Assembly (NCBI GenBank): GCA_035938265.1
Contig: DASZHA010000054.1
Location: forward strand, 1 to 13,876
Direction of reading: 5' to 3'
Length of the DNA stretch: 13,876 bases
Source: DASZHA01 sp035938265
GTDB lineage: Bacteria > Chloroflexota > Dormibacteria > DASZGP01
Shown here: positions 1 through 6,548 of the stretch, one piece after another
How the letters are laid out: each line of letters begins with the position of its first letter
Position numbering within the stretch: the first letter of the stretch is position 1
The notes under the pieces: generated by a model
The model's database searches: none
What the model was told of the DNA's origin: nothing
Seen by the model: only the letters and a program-made list of their open reading frames with translations
Program-made: the position numbers and the translations under genes

Positions 1-215
1 CGACGGGCGCGGGCGCCCCAGCCCCCCTCGCCCGGGTCCAGCAGCCAGAGCGGGGCGATGACCATGCTCAGCACGACGCTGATGACCGACTGCACCACGA
101 CCAGGTGGGGCAGCCTACCCGACGTGGCGACGATGATGACCACTGCGGCGGCGACGCGCGCCGCCATCGCCACCCGGCGACGTGTCCGGCTCACGGGCGC
201 GGTAGCCACAGCCAT
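1..215 (-). CDS. Putative integral membrane protein, N-terminal part only
   Basis: An open frame runs from an ATG at 215 down to the left edge with no stop, giving 71 visible residues; the C-terminus is outside the window. After a basic N-terminus (RTRRR at residues 10-14) there are two hydrophobic stretches, about residues 15-30 and 37-58, separated by a short polar turn. The charge pattern suggests a cytoplasmic N-terminus with two membrane helices, the second ending in a tryptophan and an acidic/glycine turn. I do not recognise the family. The start is supported by a TAGATT box exactly 6 nt upstream, the same leaderless layout as three other genes here. It lies downstream of the crotonase gene on the same strand (59 bp gap) but appears to have its own promoter. 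That it is a gene is fairly sure; its function is unknown. Confidence 0.6.
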   Translation of the reverse strand, partial: MAVATAPVSRTRRRVAMAARVAAAVVIIVATSGRLPHLVVVQSVISVVLSMVIAPLWLLDPGEGGWGARAR

Positions 216-221
216 CACCTC

Positions 222-227
222 AATCTA
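222..227 (-). promoter_or_regulatory. Leaderless -10 box (TAGATT)
   Basis: On the minus strand TAGATT is followed by exactly 6 nt (GAGGTG) and then the ATG at 215. The spacing puts the expected transcription start on the A of ATG. GAGGTG also resembles a Shine-Dalgarno sequence but touches the ATG, too close to serve as one. No -35 element is evident. Confidence 0.5.
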
Positions 228-274
228 GCGCGCCGGGCGCCTCAGCGCAGCGCGCCACACGCCCGGCGGGCGGC

Positions 275-1057
275 TCAGTCCTCGGGCGCGGCTGCGCCGT
301 GGCGCCCGGCACCGGCGGCGAAACGCTGCGCCCCCGACAGCGTCTCCCCCGATTCGATCGTGGCCACGCCAAGGCGGTGCTCGTTGCGCAGCGCCTCGAC
401 CGTCGCCATGTCCCACTGCGCGTAGGCCGACAAACGGTCGGATCGCATGCAGTTCTGGGGCAGCGCGGCGATCTCCTGGGCAAGCTCGACCGCCGCCTGA
501 AGTGCCTTGCCCTCGGGCACCACCCGGTCGGCAAGCCCGATGCGAAGCGCCTCCTCGGCGGGCACATCGCGACCGGTAAGGATGATGTCGAGGGCCCGCC
601 CCATGCCCACCAGGCGAGGCAGGCGGACCGTGCCGCCGTCAATCAGGGGCACTCCCCAACGCCGGCAGAAGACGCCAAAGACGGCTGAATCGGCCGCCAC
701 CCGCAAGTCGCACCAGAGGGCTAACTCGAGGCCGCCGGCAACTGCATAGCCCTCCACCGCCGCAATCACTGGCTTGCCCAGCAGCATCCGGCTCGGCCCC
801 ATGGGTCCGTCGCCGTCCTCGACCAGGTGGTTCATGCGTGCGCCCCCACCGGCGACGGCGCCGAGGTCGGCCCCGGCGCAGAAGTAGCCGCCGGCGCCGG
901 TGAGCACGGCGACGCTGAGATCGGGGTCGGCGTCGAAATCCCTGAAGGCCACCGAGAGCAGGTCGGCGGTGGGCCCGTCAACGGCGTTGCGCACCTCGGG
1001 CCGGTTGATGGTGACGACCACGACCGAACCCCGGCGATCGATATCGACATCAGCCAT
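275..1057 (-). CDS. Crotonase-fold enoyl-CoA hydratase/isomerase family protein
   Basis: A 260-residue protein, normal length for a single-domain crotonase, acting on an acyl-CoA thioester in the cytoplasm. Visible family features are the N-terminal strand with NRPEVRNAVD (residues 18-27), the first oxyanion-hole segment FCAGADL (59-65), the second oxyanion segment GYAVAGGLELAL (103-114) and the GGT-R-LPRLVG stretch (141-151). Glu111 aligns with the first catalytic glutamate of rat enoyl-CoA hydratase (Glu144). The second (Glu164 in rat) aligns by spacing with Cys131 in GVFCRRWGVP, so ordinary syn-hydration is doubtful; isomerase, dehydratase, lyase or hydrolase chemistry is possible. The ATG at 1057 has TAAAAT 6 nt upstream and no Shine-Dalgarno sequence. 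Family assignment is firm; the reaction is not. Confidence 0.9.
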   Translation of the reverse strand: MADVDIDRRGSVVVVTINRPEVRNAVDGPTADLLSVAFRDFDADPDLSVAVLTGAGGYFCAGADLGAVAGGGARMNHLVEDGDGPMGPSRMLLGKPVIAAVEGYAVAGGLELALWCDLRVAADSAVFGVFCRRWGVPLIDGGTVRLPRLVGMGRALDIILTGRDVPAEEALRIGLADRVVPEGKALQAAVELAQEIAALPQNCMRSDRLSAYAQWDMATVEALRNEHRLGVATIESGETLSGAQRFAAGAGRHGAAAPED

Positions 1058-1063
1058 CCGGCC

Positions 1064-1069
1064 ATTTTA
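1064..1069 (-). promoter_or_regulatory. Leaderless -10 box (TAAAAT) of the crotonase gene
   Basis: TAAAAT lies exactly 6 nt before the crotonase ATG on the minus strand, so the mRNA probably begins at or next to the start codon. A TTGACG occurs about 25 bp further upstream, too far for a standard 17 bp spacer, so I do not claim a -35. Confidence 0.6.
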
Positions 1070-1183
1070 GGGGCGGCTCGAGCCGTAACGCGTCCGTCAA
1101 GGAGGCGTGTCCTGGCCGCGACCCCTGGGAGCGTGCGGCCTGGGACAATCGCCGCAGGACTCTTCCCAACTCGGCTGCAGGGC

Positions 1184-1207
1184 AGCCCACCGCTTCGGCG
1201 GTGGGCT
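1184..1207. promoter_or_regulatory. Perfect 10-bp inverted repeat with TTCG loop at the GNAT promoter
   Basis: AGCCCACCGC, TTCG, GCGGTGGGCT: ten paired bases closed by a TTCG tetraloop, in the 161-bp gap between the divergent crotonase and GNAT genes. The last base of the right arm is the first base of the TAGCCT -10 box of the GNAT gene, so the dyad fills the space where a -35 and spacer would be. It could be an operator for a dimeric repressor or an RNA hairpin blocking transcripts entering from either side. There is no T-run on either strand, so a standard intrinsic terminator is unlikely. The rest of the gap holds nothing else I can support. Confidence 0.6.
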
Positions 1208-1212
1208 AGCCT
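1207..1212 (+). promoter_or_regulatory. Leaderless -10 box (TAGCCT) of the GNAT gene
   Basis: TAGCCT is followed by 6 nt (TTGCCG) and the ATG at 1219. This spacing favours ATG 1219 over the in-frame TTG two codons earlier at 1213, which lies inside the spacer. The box overlaps the right arm of the inverted repeat at 1184-1207. Confidence 0.5.
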
Positions 1213-1218
1213 TTGCCG

Positions 1219-1788
1219 ATGGCAACCCTGGCACCCGTCGGTCCCGACGACCCGCGCACCCTGGAGTCCAGCCGCGTTCTCCTCAACGAGATGCTGGGCG
1301 CCAACCTCTACCCGCCGGCGAAGGCCGCCGACATCGCCCAGGACGAGGAGGCGCTGCTGCTGGCTGCGAGTGAGGGTGACGAGGTCCTCGGCGCCGCGGT
1401 GTGCCGGCTGCTCTACCTTGAGGACGCCGACTACTACCACGCCTTCGGCGCCACCGCGCTGGAGCTCTTCACCCACCACAAGGTGGGGTCGCTGGAGGTA
1501 CTGGCGGTGCGCCCTACCCGTCAGCGCCGAGGCATCGGCTCGCAGCTGACCCGGGCCCAGATGGGATGGCTGGCGGACGCCGGCTGCGATGTCGCGGTTG
1601 CCGTGTCATGGATTCCCGGCGGCCACAGCGCGTCGGCGCCGATGTACCAGCGACTCGGCTTCACCGGAACACTCGAGGTGAGCGATTTCTACCTCGAGGA
1701 GAGCGTTGCCGACGGCTGGACCTGCCCTCAGTGCAAGGGCCCCTGCCACTGCGCCGGTGCCCTCTACTACAACAGGCTGGCGCCATGA
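1219..1788 (+). CDS. GNAT family N-acetyltransferase with C-terminal cysteine cluster
   Basis: A 189-residue cytoplasmic acetyl-CoA-dependent acyltransferase. The GNAT motif A is clear at about residues 92-108: strand LEVLAV, then RPTRQRRGIGSQL, in which QRRGIG is the pyrophosphate-binding loop (Q/R-x-x-G-x-G). A later YQRLGF (about 141-146) is the usual GNAT C-terminal motif. The tail carries four closely spaced cysteines (C169, C172, C176, C178; CPQCKGPCHC) beyond the core fold, which suggests a small metal site, probably zinc; this is inference. Substrate is unknown. I chose ATG 1219 because TAGCCT sits 6 nt before it and no Shine-Dalgarno is present. The stop overlaps the start of the next gene (ATGA), so the two are translationally coupled. 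Confidence 0.85.
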   Translation: MATLAPVGPDDPRTLESSRVLLNEMLGANLYPPAKAADIAQDEEALLLAASEGDEVLGAAVCRLLYLEDADYYHAFGATALELFTHHKVGSLEVLAVRPTRQRRGIGSQLTRAQMGWLADAGCDVAVAVSWIPGGHSASAPMYQRLGFTGTLEVSDFYLEESVADGWTCPQCKGPCHCAGALYYNRLAP

Positions 1789-2189
1789 AGCGCGCAGACG
1801 CCGGCCGTTACGCCATCACCACGATCATGGCGACGTCAGGGGTCCTGCACTTCGCGCAGCCCCGGTTCTACAAGGCGATCGTGCCCCGCTTCCTAGGCCA
1901 CGAGGACGAGATCGTCGCGGTCAGCGGCGCCGCCGAGCTGGCCTGCGCCGCGATGATGACGGTCCCCTCGACGCGACGACTTGGGGGATGGCTGACAACA
2001 CTGCTGCTGGTGGCGGTCTTCCCGGCCAATGTCCAGGCTGCCCTCGACGGCGGCATGAAGCTGCTCGACCCACCCCTCAACTCGCCCGCGGTGGCGTGGG
2101 CCCGCCTGCCGCTGCAGCTGCCGATGATCCTGCTGGCGCTGGGCGTGGCCCGGGGTGAGCGGCGCGACGGCGACACAGAGCCGGCTTAG
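1785..2189 (+). CDS. DoxX-like integral membrane protein
   Basis: A 134-residue protein with four predicted membrane helices at about residues 7-24, 42-60, 66-82 and 103-122, the topology and size of the DoxX/DUF4267-like group. Supporting motifs are GVLHFAQPRFY after helix 1 and the VFPANVQ stretch (78-84) typical of DoxX-related proteins. Family members have been linked to thiosulfate/quinone oxidoreductase partners and redox stress, but most have no proven role, and none is assigned here. The ATG overlaps the GNAT stop (ATGA at 1785-1788), so the two genes form an operon with coupled translation. Its TAG shares two bases with the TAA of the convergent catalase-Rieske gene. Confidence 0.75.
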   Translation: MKRADAGRYAITTIMATSGVLHFAQPRFYKAIVPRFLGHEDEIVAVSGAAELACAAMMTVPSTRRLGGWLTTLLLVAVFPANVQAALDGGMKLLDPPLNSPAVAWARLPLQLPMILLALGVARGERRDGDTEPA

Positions 2190-3454
2190 GACTCGAGCTT
2201 GAGGTCGTCCCCCTCGCGGCTCACCCGGTAGACAGCGATCGGGTCCTTGGCCGGCCCGCGCTGGACGGTGCCGGTCAAAACGTCGAAGATGCTCCCGTGA
2301 CAGGCGCAGGTCACCGAGGTCCCGTCCAGCACCCCGTCAGAGAGGGGACAGCCACGGTGGGTGCACACGTCCTGGAAGGCGTGCAGGTCGCCCCTGACGT
2401 TGGCCACCGCGACGGAGGCGCCGTCGACCTCGAAGGCCCGCATCTCCCCCGCGGGCACCGTGCCGCCGCCCCGGATCGTGACGCCCTCGCCGATGTACGG
2501 CGTGACCCCCGGGTTGGGGGCCCGGACGCCCTTGCGATTGGCAATCGAGACCGAGTAGGCCTCGGAGCGCGCGTGCAGGATGGGGTCGTCAGAGAGCTCG
2601 ATGCCGTCAACGACGGTGGTGGGGTCGAAGGTCAGCTGGGCGCAGCCAGCGTCCTGGTCCTGGACCACGCCGGTTACCAGCAGGCGGCCGGCGTAGACCG
2701 ACTCGCGCGACTCGGGCCACGGACTGGTGGGGTCGACCAGCGAGTCCTCGTCGTCCGCCATGCGGAAGAGCAGCCGGAAGGCGGAGGGGCCCTGGCTCAA
2801 CCGGGTTGTCAGGTCCTCCTGGAGGTAGTCCCGACCAGCCTCCCGAGCCTCGTCGTTCTCGATCGTCTCGGGCCCGTCCTCGGGCTCCAGCCGCCACCTC
2901 ATCCAGCGGATGTTGTCGGCGCTGTCCCGCAACCCGAAGGCGTGGAGGCTGTTGAAGGTGCAGCGCAGGTAGCTGGCATTGAGGGCTCCGCCGCTGGCGG
3001 CCTCGAGGGCGCTGGCGGTTTCCGGGTGCTTCTCCAGGAACGCCATCACCGTCGCCAGGTCGGGCTTGTTGGTGGCCGGGTCACGCGTGGTGGCGGCCAG
3101 GAAGTCGAGGAAATCATCGGGGTTGCGCGCGAAGAAGACCGGCAGGGTCAGGCCGACGATGTCGGCGATCTCACCGCCGGGGACCTGGAACTTGACCGCG
3201 ACCCCCCGGCCGTCGCCGCGGGCGTAGTCGGGCATCGTGGGGGCGCCGCTACCGTTGGAGAAGCGGATGGTGACCGGCACCTCGGTGCCCTGCATGTGGG
3301 CCGCGCGGGTCAGCCTGGCCGCGTCGGGGCTGGCGGTGAAGGTCCCCTGGCAGCAGGTACCCTTGGCGTGGGCGGCACGGAAGCCGGCGTGCTCGCCATG
3401 GACCCCGTGAAGGGCGGTTACCAGCCGCTCGCCCAGTGGTTCGGTCGTGGCCAT
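2186..3454 (-). CDS. Small catalase-family peroxidase fused to a C-terminal Rieske [2Fe-2S] domain
   Basis: A 422-residue two-domain protein. Residues about 10-318 match the short SrpA-type catalase-like heme peroxidases: distal histidine in FRAAHAKGT (His29), distal asparagine in IRFSNGSG (Asn67), the DGRGVAVKF segment (81-89), and proximal heme-ligand tyrosine in ARSEAYSVS (Tyr300) with Arg296. Residues about 325-422 form a full Rieske domain: CTHRGCPL (364-371) and CACHGSIF (383-390) give iron ligands Cys364, His366, Cys383, His386. Cys369 and Cys385 match the disulfide pair of bc1/b6f-type Rieske proteins. No signal peptide is seen, so it is probably cytoplasmic. Likely role: peroxide reduction with electrons delivered through the Rieske cluster (inference). 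The ATG at 3454 has TAAGAT 6 nt upstream. Domain calls are firm; the joint function is a hypothesis. Confidence 0.9.
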   Translation of the reverse strand: MATTEPLGERLVTALHGVHGEHAGFRAAHAKGTCCQGTFTASPDAARLTRAAHMQGTEVPVTIRFSNGSGAPTMPDYARGDGRGVAVKFQVPGGEIADIVGLTLPVFFARNPDDFLDFLAATTRDPATNKPDLATVMAFLEKHPETASALEAASGGALNASYLRCTFNSLHAFGLRDSADNIRWMRWRLEPEDGPETIENDEAREAGRDYLQEDLTTRLSQGPSAFRLLFRMADDEDSLVDPTSPWPESRESVYAGRLLVTGVVQDQDAGCAQLTFDPTTVVDGIELSDDPILHARSEAYSVSIANRKGVRAPNPGVTPYIGEGVTIRGGGTVPAGEMRAFEVDGASVAVANVRGDLHAFQDVCTHRGCPLSDGVLDGTSVTCACHGSIFDVLTGTVQRGPAKDPIAVYRVSREGDDLKLES

Positions 3455-3460
3455 TCGCGC

Positions 3461-3466
3461 ATCTTA
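3461..3466 (-). promoter_or_regulatory. Leaderless -10 box (TAAGAT) of the catalase-Rieske gene
   Basis: TAAGAT precedes the ATG at 3454 by exactly 6 nt, as for the genes starting at 215, 1057 and 1219. No Shine-Dalgarno sequence is present. The gap to the divergent ABC transporter operon is under 100 bp, so its promoter must lie in the same short segment; I see no convincing -10/-35 pair for it. Confidence 0.6.
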
Positions 3467-3534
3467 CCCGCAGGCACGGCGCCGCCGTGTCATAAGCCTG
3501 GCTCCGGCGGTGCTTAGTACCCAGAGCCATCACT

Positions 3535-3540
3535 AGGAGG
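3535..3540 (+). promoter_or_regulatory. Perfect Shine-Dalgarno AGGAGG pointing to a CTG start
   Basis: AGGAGG is followed 8 nt later by CTG at 3549, in frame with the ABC ATPase. No in-frame ATG, GTG or TTG lies at a usable distance; the first canonical start is GTG at 3603, 62 nt away. An in-frame TAG at 3534-3536 overlaps the start of the AGGAGG, so the reading frame cannot begin earlier. Confidence 0.55.
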
Positions 3541-3548
3541 ATCGCCCC

Positions 3549-4268
3549 CTGCTCAACACGGCGTTCGCAGAGGCTCCCGGACCCGGGCCCAATTCGCCGG
3601 TCGTGGCGCTCGAGAACGTCAGCCGCCACTACGGTCGCGGTGACTTCGAGGTGGCGGCGGTGGAAGCCGTCAACCTCGAGGTCGGCGAAGGCGAGTTCGT
3701 CGCCATCATGGGCCCGTCGGGGAGCGGCAAGTCCACCCTGCTGAACCTCGTCGGCGCCCTTGACCGCCCCACCAGCGGGCGGGTGCTCGCCGCCGGCCGG
3801 GACATCTCGGCGCTGGGGGCAAAGGATGCGGCCCGCTACCGAAGAAGGGAGGTCGGCTTTATCTTCCAGTCCTTCAACCTGCTGCCGCGCTTCAACGTCT
3901 TGGAGAACATAGCCATGCCGCTGGTCTTCGAAGGCACCGCCCCGGCCGAGCGACGGCGACGGGCCGAGGCCCTGGTCGAACGGTTCGGCCTCACCGAACG
4001 CGCTCGCCACAAGCCGGCGACCCTCTCCGGTGGGGAGAAGCAGCGGGTCGCGATTGCGCGGGCCCTGGTCAACGAGCCGCGGGTGCTGCTCGCCGACGAG
4101 CCCACCGGCAACCTCGACAGCCGAAACGCGGAGCTGGTGATCGAGACCCTGGTGAACCTCAACCACCTCCAGGGCCAGACCATCCTGCTGATCACGCACG
4201 AGACCGAGGTGGCAGAGGCCGCCGGCAGGACGGTCCGAATGCGCGATGGCAGCATCGTTGAGGGCTGA
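3549..4268 (+). CDS. ABC transporter ATP-binding protein, MacB/LolD/FtsE type
   Basis: The nucleotide-binding subunit of an exporter-like or lipoprotein/antimicrobial-handling ABC system. Numbered from the GTG at 3603 (221 residues), Walker A is GPSGSGKS (37-44), the Q-loop glutamine is 89 in FIFQSFNLLPR, the signature is LSGGE (141-145), Walker B is VLLADEPT (161-168) and the switch histidine is 199. All catalytic residues are present. The short linker between Walker A and the Q-loop and the NLLP text match the MacB/LolD class. I place the start at CTG 3549, 8 nt after a perfect AGGAGG, which adds 18 residues (LLNTAFAEAPG...); GTG 3603 is the conservative alternative and has no ribosome site. 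The permease begins 3 bp after the stop, so the two form one operon. Cargo unknown. Confidence 0.9.
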   Translation: MLNTAFAEAPGPGPNSPVVALENVSRHYGRGDFEVAAVEAVNLEVGEGEFVAIMGPSGSGKSTLLNLVGALDRPTSGRVLAAGRDISALGAKDAARYRRREVGFIFQSFNLLPRFNVLENIAMPLVFEGTAPAERRRRAEALVERFGLTERARHKPATLSGGEKQRVAIARALVNEPRVLLADEPTGNLDSRNAELVIETLVNLNHLQGQTILLITHETEVAEAAGRTVRMRDGSIVEG

Positions 4269-4271
4269 GGC

Positions 4272-5552
4272 GTGCGTTTTCTCGACATCCTTGGGCTGGC
4301 CCGCGACAACCTGGCCCGCACCAAGCTGCGGACGGCGCTCACCGCCACCGGGATCGCGATCGGCACCGCCGCGGTGATCACGTTGCTGGCCTTCGGCAAT
4401 GGCATCCAGGCCCTGGCGGTCGGCCAGGCCGCCACCTTCAGTGCCGTCACCAGTGTCGTCGTCGGGCCCGGGAAAGCCGGCGGTGGCGGCGCGGGCCACC
4501 CCATCACGCCCGCCAGCGTCGACCAGTTCAGGGGCCTCGCCCATGTCAACCACACCGTCGTCACCCTCTCGACTCCGCCGGTGAAGATCACGGTCGACGG
4601 AGCGTCGGCGGTCGCGCCGGGAGCGGCGAGGACGCCCATCGGCGACAGCGCCACGCTGGTGGCGGGCAGCGGCGCCGGGACCGCGGACACCGACGGGCTG
4701 CTGGTGCCCCAGTCGATGGTGTCCAAATTCGGCGGCTCGGCGGGTTCGCTGGTGGGCAAGCCGGCGACCCTGACCATCGGCGCCGGCGTCTGCTGCAACG
4801 ACCCCCGCGGGGGCATCGTCTACGCCGGACCGCAGCGAACCTTCCCGGCCCACGTGGCCGGCGTCTATGACGACACCGGCGCCAACGCCCCCCGCGATGG
4901 CAGCGTGTCCAACCTGGTGATGGCCGCCCCATTGGGCGCCCAGCTGGACGGCACCGCCTCGTCGACCACCGCCGATGCCTACCTCAATGACGTCGGCTAC
5001 GAGAGCGTGGTGGTTCAGACCGACGACGCCCGCGCCACCGCCGCGGTGGCCAGCTCGATCAAGTCGCTGGGCTTCCAGGCCGCCAGCCGGGCCGACCTGC
5101 TGGCCCGGATCGATCTCTTCTTCAACATCATCCGCGCCGGCCTGGGGATGATCGGCGGGATCGCGCTGGTGGTGGCGGCCATCGGCATCGCGAATACGCT
5201 GGTCATGACAGTGCTAGAGCGCACGCGGGAGATCGGCATCATGAAGGCCCTGGGCGCTGAGCCCGGCGCGGTGCGAATGATCTTCCTCGTCGAGACGGCC
5301 CTGGTCGGGCTGATTGGCGGGCTCCTGGGGCTGGCGCTGTCGGCGCTGGCCGGGGTGGTCGGCAACGTCGTCTTCATCAGGATCGTGCAGAGCCAGAACC
5401 CCGACTTTCCGTTCACCAACGTCTTCGTGATGACGCCCGTGCTGGTCGCCTTCGGGGTGGCCCTGGCGATCGTGGTCAGCCTCCTGGGCGGCGCGCTGCC
5501 GAGCCGGCGCGCGGTCCGCCTACAGCCCCTGGACGCCCTCCGGTACGAGTGA
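4272..5552 (+). CDS. ABC transporter permease, MacB/FtsX family
   Basis: A 426-residue membrane subunit paired with the preceding ATPase. Topology is the classic MacB/LolC form: one helix near the N-terminus (about 25-45), a large extracytoplasmic domain (about 50-280), and three C-terminal helices (about 285-312, 335-368, 384-408). ERTREIGIMKALGA (316-329), after the second helix, is the FtsX-family coupling segment that contacts the ATPase. The extracytoplasmic domain has a CC pair at 174-175 and a Gly-rich stretch at 69-75. MacB proper fuses ATPase and permease; here they are separate genes, and no HlyD-type adaptor is nearby, as expected outside didermic bacteria. The GTG start lies 3 bp after the ATPase stop. 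The last 33 bp overlap the convergent acyl-CoA dehydrogenase gene. Substrate cannot be inferred. Confidence 0.88.
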   Translation: MRFLDILGLARDNLARTKLRTALTATGIAIGTAAVITLLAFGNGIQALAVGQAATFSAVTSVVVGPGKAGGGGAGHPITPASVDQFRGLAHVNHTVVTLSTPPVKITVDGASAVAPGAARTPIGDSATLVAGSGAGTADTDGLLVPQSMVSKFGGSAGSLVGKPATLTIGAGVCCNDPRGGIVYAGPQRTFPAHVAGVYDDTGANAPRDGSVSNLVMAAPLGAQLDGTASSTTADAYLNDVGYESVVVQTDDARATAAVASSIKSLGFQAASRADLLARIDLFFNIIRAGLGMIGGIALVVAAIGIANTLVMTVLERTREIGIMKALGAEPGAVRMIFLVETALVGLIGGLLGLALSALAGVVGNVVFIRIVQSQNPDFPFTNVFVMTPVLVAFGVALAIVVSLLGGALPSRRAVRLQPLDALRYE

Positions 5553-6548
5553 CGGCAGGCCGCTGAGTTCGGCGACGCGCTCGCGATGGGCGCTTACCGA
5601 GCCGAAGATGTGGCCGTCGACCTTGGCCCGCTTGAGCAGCAGGTGGAGGTCGTGCTCCCAGGTGAAGCCGATGCCGCCGTGCACTTGAAGGGCCGAGGCG
5701 GTCACGTGCCAGCCGGCGTCGGCGGCGGCCACCTTGGCCACCGACGCGGCCATGGGGGCGGCCTCGGGGTGGGAATCCGCGGCCCAGGCGGCGTAGAGCG
5801 TGGCCGAGCGGGCGCTCTCGGTCTCCAGCAGCATCGTGCTGCAGCGGTGGGACACCGCCTGGTAGGCGCCGATGGGGCGCCCGAACTGGGTCCGAACCTT
5901 GGCGTACTCGACCGCCATCTCCATGGCCCGCTGCGACACGCCGACAAGCTCGGCGGCCAGCGCCACCTCGGCCAGGTCCATGCCACCGCTGACGTCGCCC
6001 TCGAGGAGCTCACCATCCTCACCCTCGACCGGGTAGTAATGCCGGGTGAGGTCGAGCGTCTCCACCCGAGTCGATTTGTCGACGGGACCCTCCACCAGCC
6101 GGGCCGCCTGGCCATCGACCAGGATGATGACCGAGGCGATGCCGGCGTCGGGCACCAGAGCCCGACCCTTGCCGTCAAGCACACCAAGGGTGGCGGTGGC
6201 CTTGCCACTGGCCATGGCGGGGAGCCAGCGCTGCTTCTGGGCTGCCGAGCCCGCCCGCTGCAGCAGCAGCCCGGCGGCGGCGTTGCTCAGGAATGGTGAG
6301 GGCGCCAGGGCGTAGCCGAACTCCTCCAGCACCACCGCCAGCTCCACCATGCCCAGTCCCTGGCCGCCGAACTCATCGGCGATCGCCAGCCCGGTCCAGC
6401 CGAGGTCGGCAATCTCGCCCCAGATGCTGACGTCGTAGTTGCCGGTCTCGGCCAGCTCGCGCACCTTGCGGATGTCGTATCGCGTGCCCAGGAAGTCGCG
6501 GGCGGCCGACTGGATTGCCTTCTGCTCGTCGCTGAGGTCGAACCTCAT
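5520..6548 (-). CDS. Acyl-CoA dehydrogenase, smaller (probably non-catalytic) subunit
   Basis: A 342-residue acyl-CoA dehydrogenase-fold flavoprotein. It begins MRFDLSDEQ, has the LGWTGLAI-EFGGQG segment (about 51-64), the VRTQFGRPIGAYQAVSH motif in the C-terminal helical domain and the LQVHGGIGFTWEHDLH motif near the end. The ATG at 6548 overlaps the stop of the upstream dehydrogenase (ATGA), so I start here rather than at an upstream in-frame codon inside the neighbour. Short length, coupling to a 378-residue partner and lack of an obvious catalytic glutamate match the FadE28-like half of heterotetrameric alpha2beta2 dehydrogenases known from actinobacterial steroid and acyl-CoA catabolism. 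Substrate is not readable from sequence. The 3' end overlaps the ABC permease gene by 33 bp. Confidence 0.85.
   Translation of the reverse strand: MRFDLSDEQKAIQSAARDFLGTRYDIRKVRELAETGNYDVSIWGEIADLGWTGLAIADEFGGQGLGMVELAVVLEEFGYALAPSPFLSNAAAGLLLQRAGSAAQKQRWLPAMASGKATATLGVLDGKGRALVPDAGIASVIILVDGQAARLVEGPVDKSTRVETLDLTRHYYPVEGEDGELLEGDVSGGMDLAEVALAAELVGVSQRAMEMAVEYAKVRTQFGRPIGAYQAVSHRCSTMLLETESARSATLYAAWAADSHPEAAPMAASVAKVAAADAGWHVTASALQVHGGIGFTWEHDLHLLLKRAKVDGHIFGSVSAHRERVAELSGLPSLVPEGVQGL

Noticed and set aside
1099..1114. AAGGAGG on the plus strand followed by GTG (1107) and CTG (1112)
   Set aside because: Neither start is in frame with the GNAT gene and both frames give unconvincing peptides that run through it; probably a chance match.
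1184..1207. Intrinsic terminator reading of the 10-bp hairpin
   Set aside because: No T-run on either strand and no gene ends there; it sits upstream of two divergent genes, so I kept it as a possible operator.
2297..3517. 406-codon plus-strand frame opposite the catalase-Rieske gene
   Set aside because: Shadow of a well-supported gene, with no motif of its own and no ribosome site.
3249..4853. Long open frame on the minus strand (534 codons) opposite the ABC genes
   Set aside because: It is antisense to clear ABC ATPase and permease motifs, has low-complexity Gly/Asp/Arg composition and no recognisable domain; a typical GC-rich shadow.
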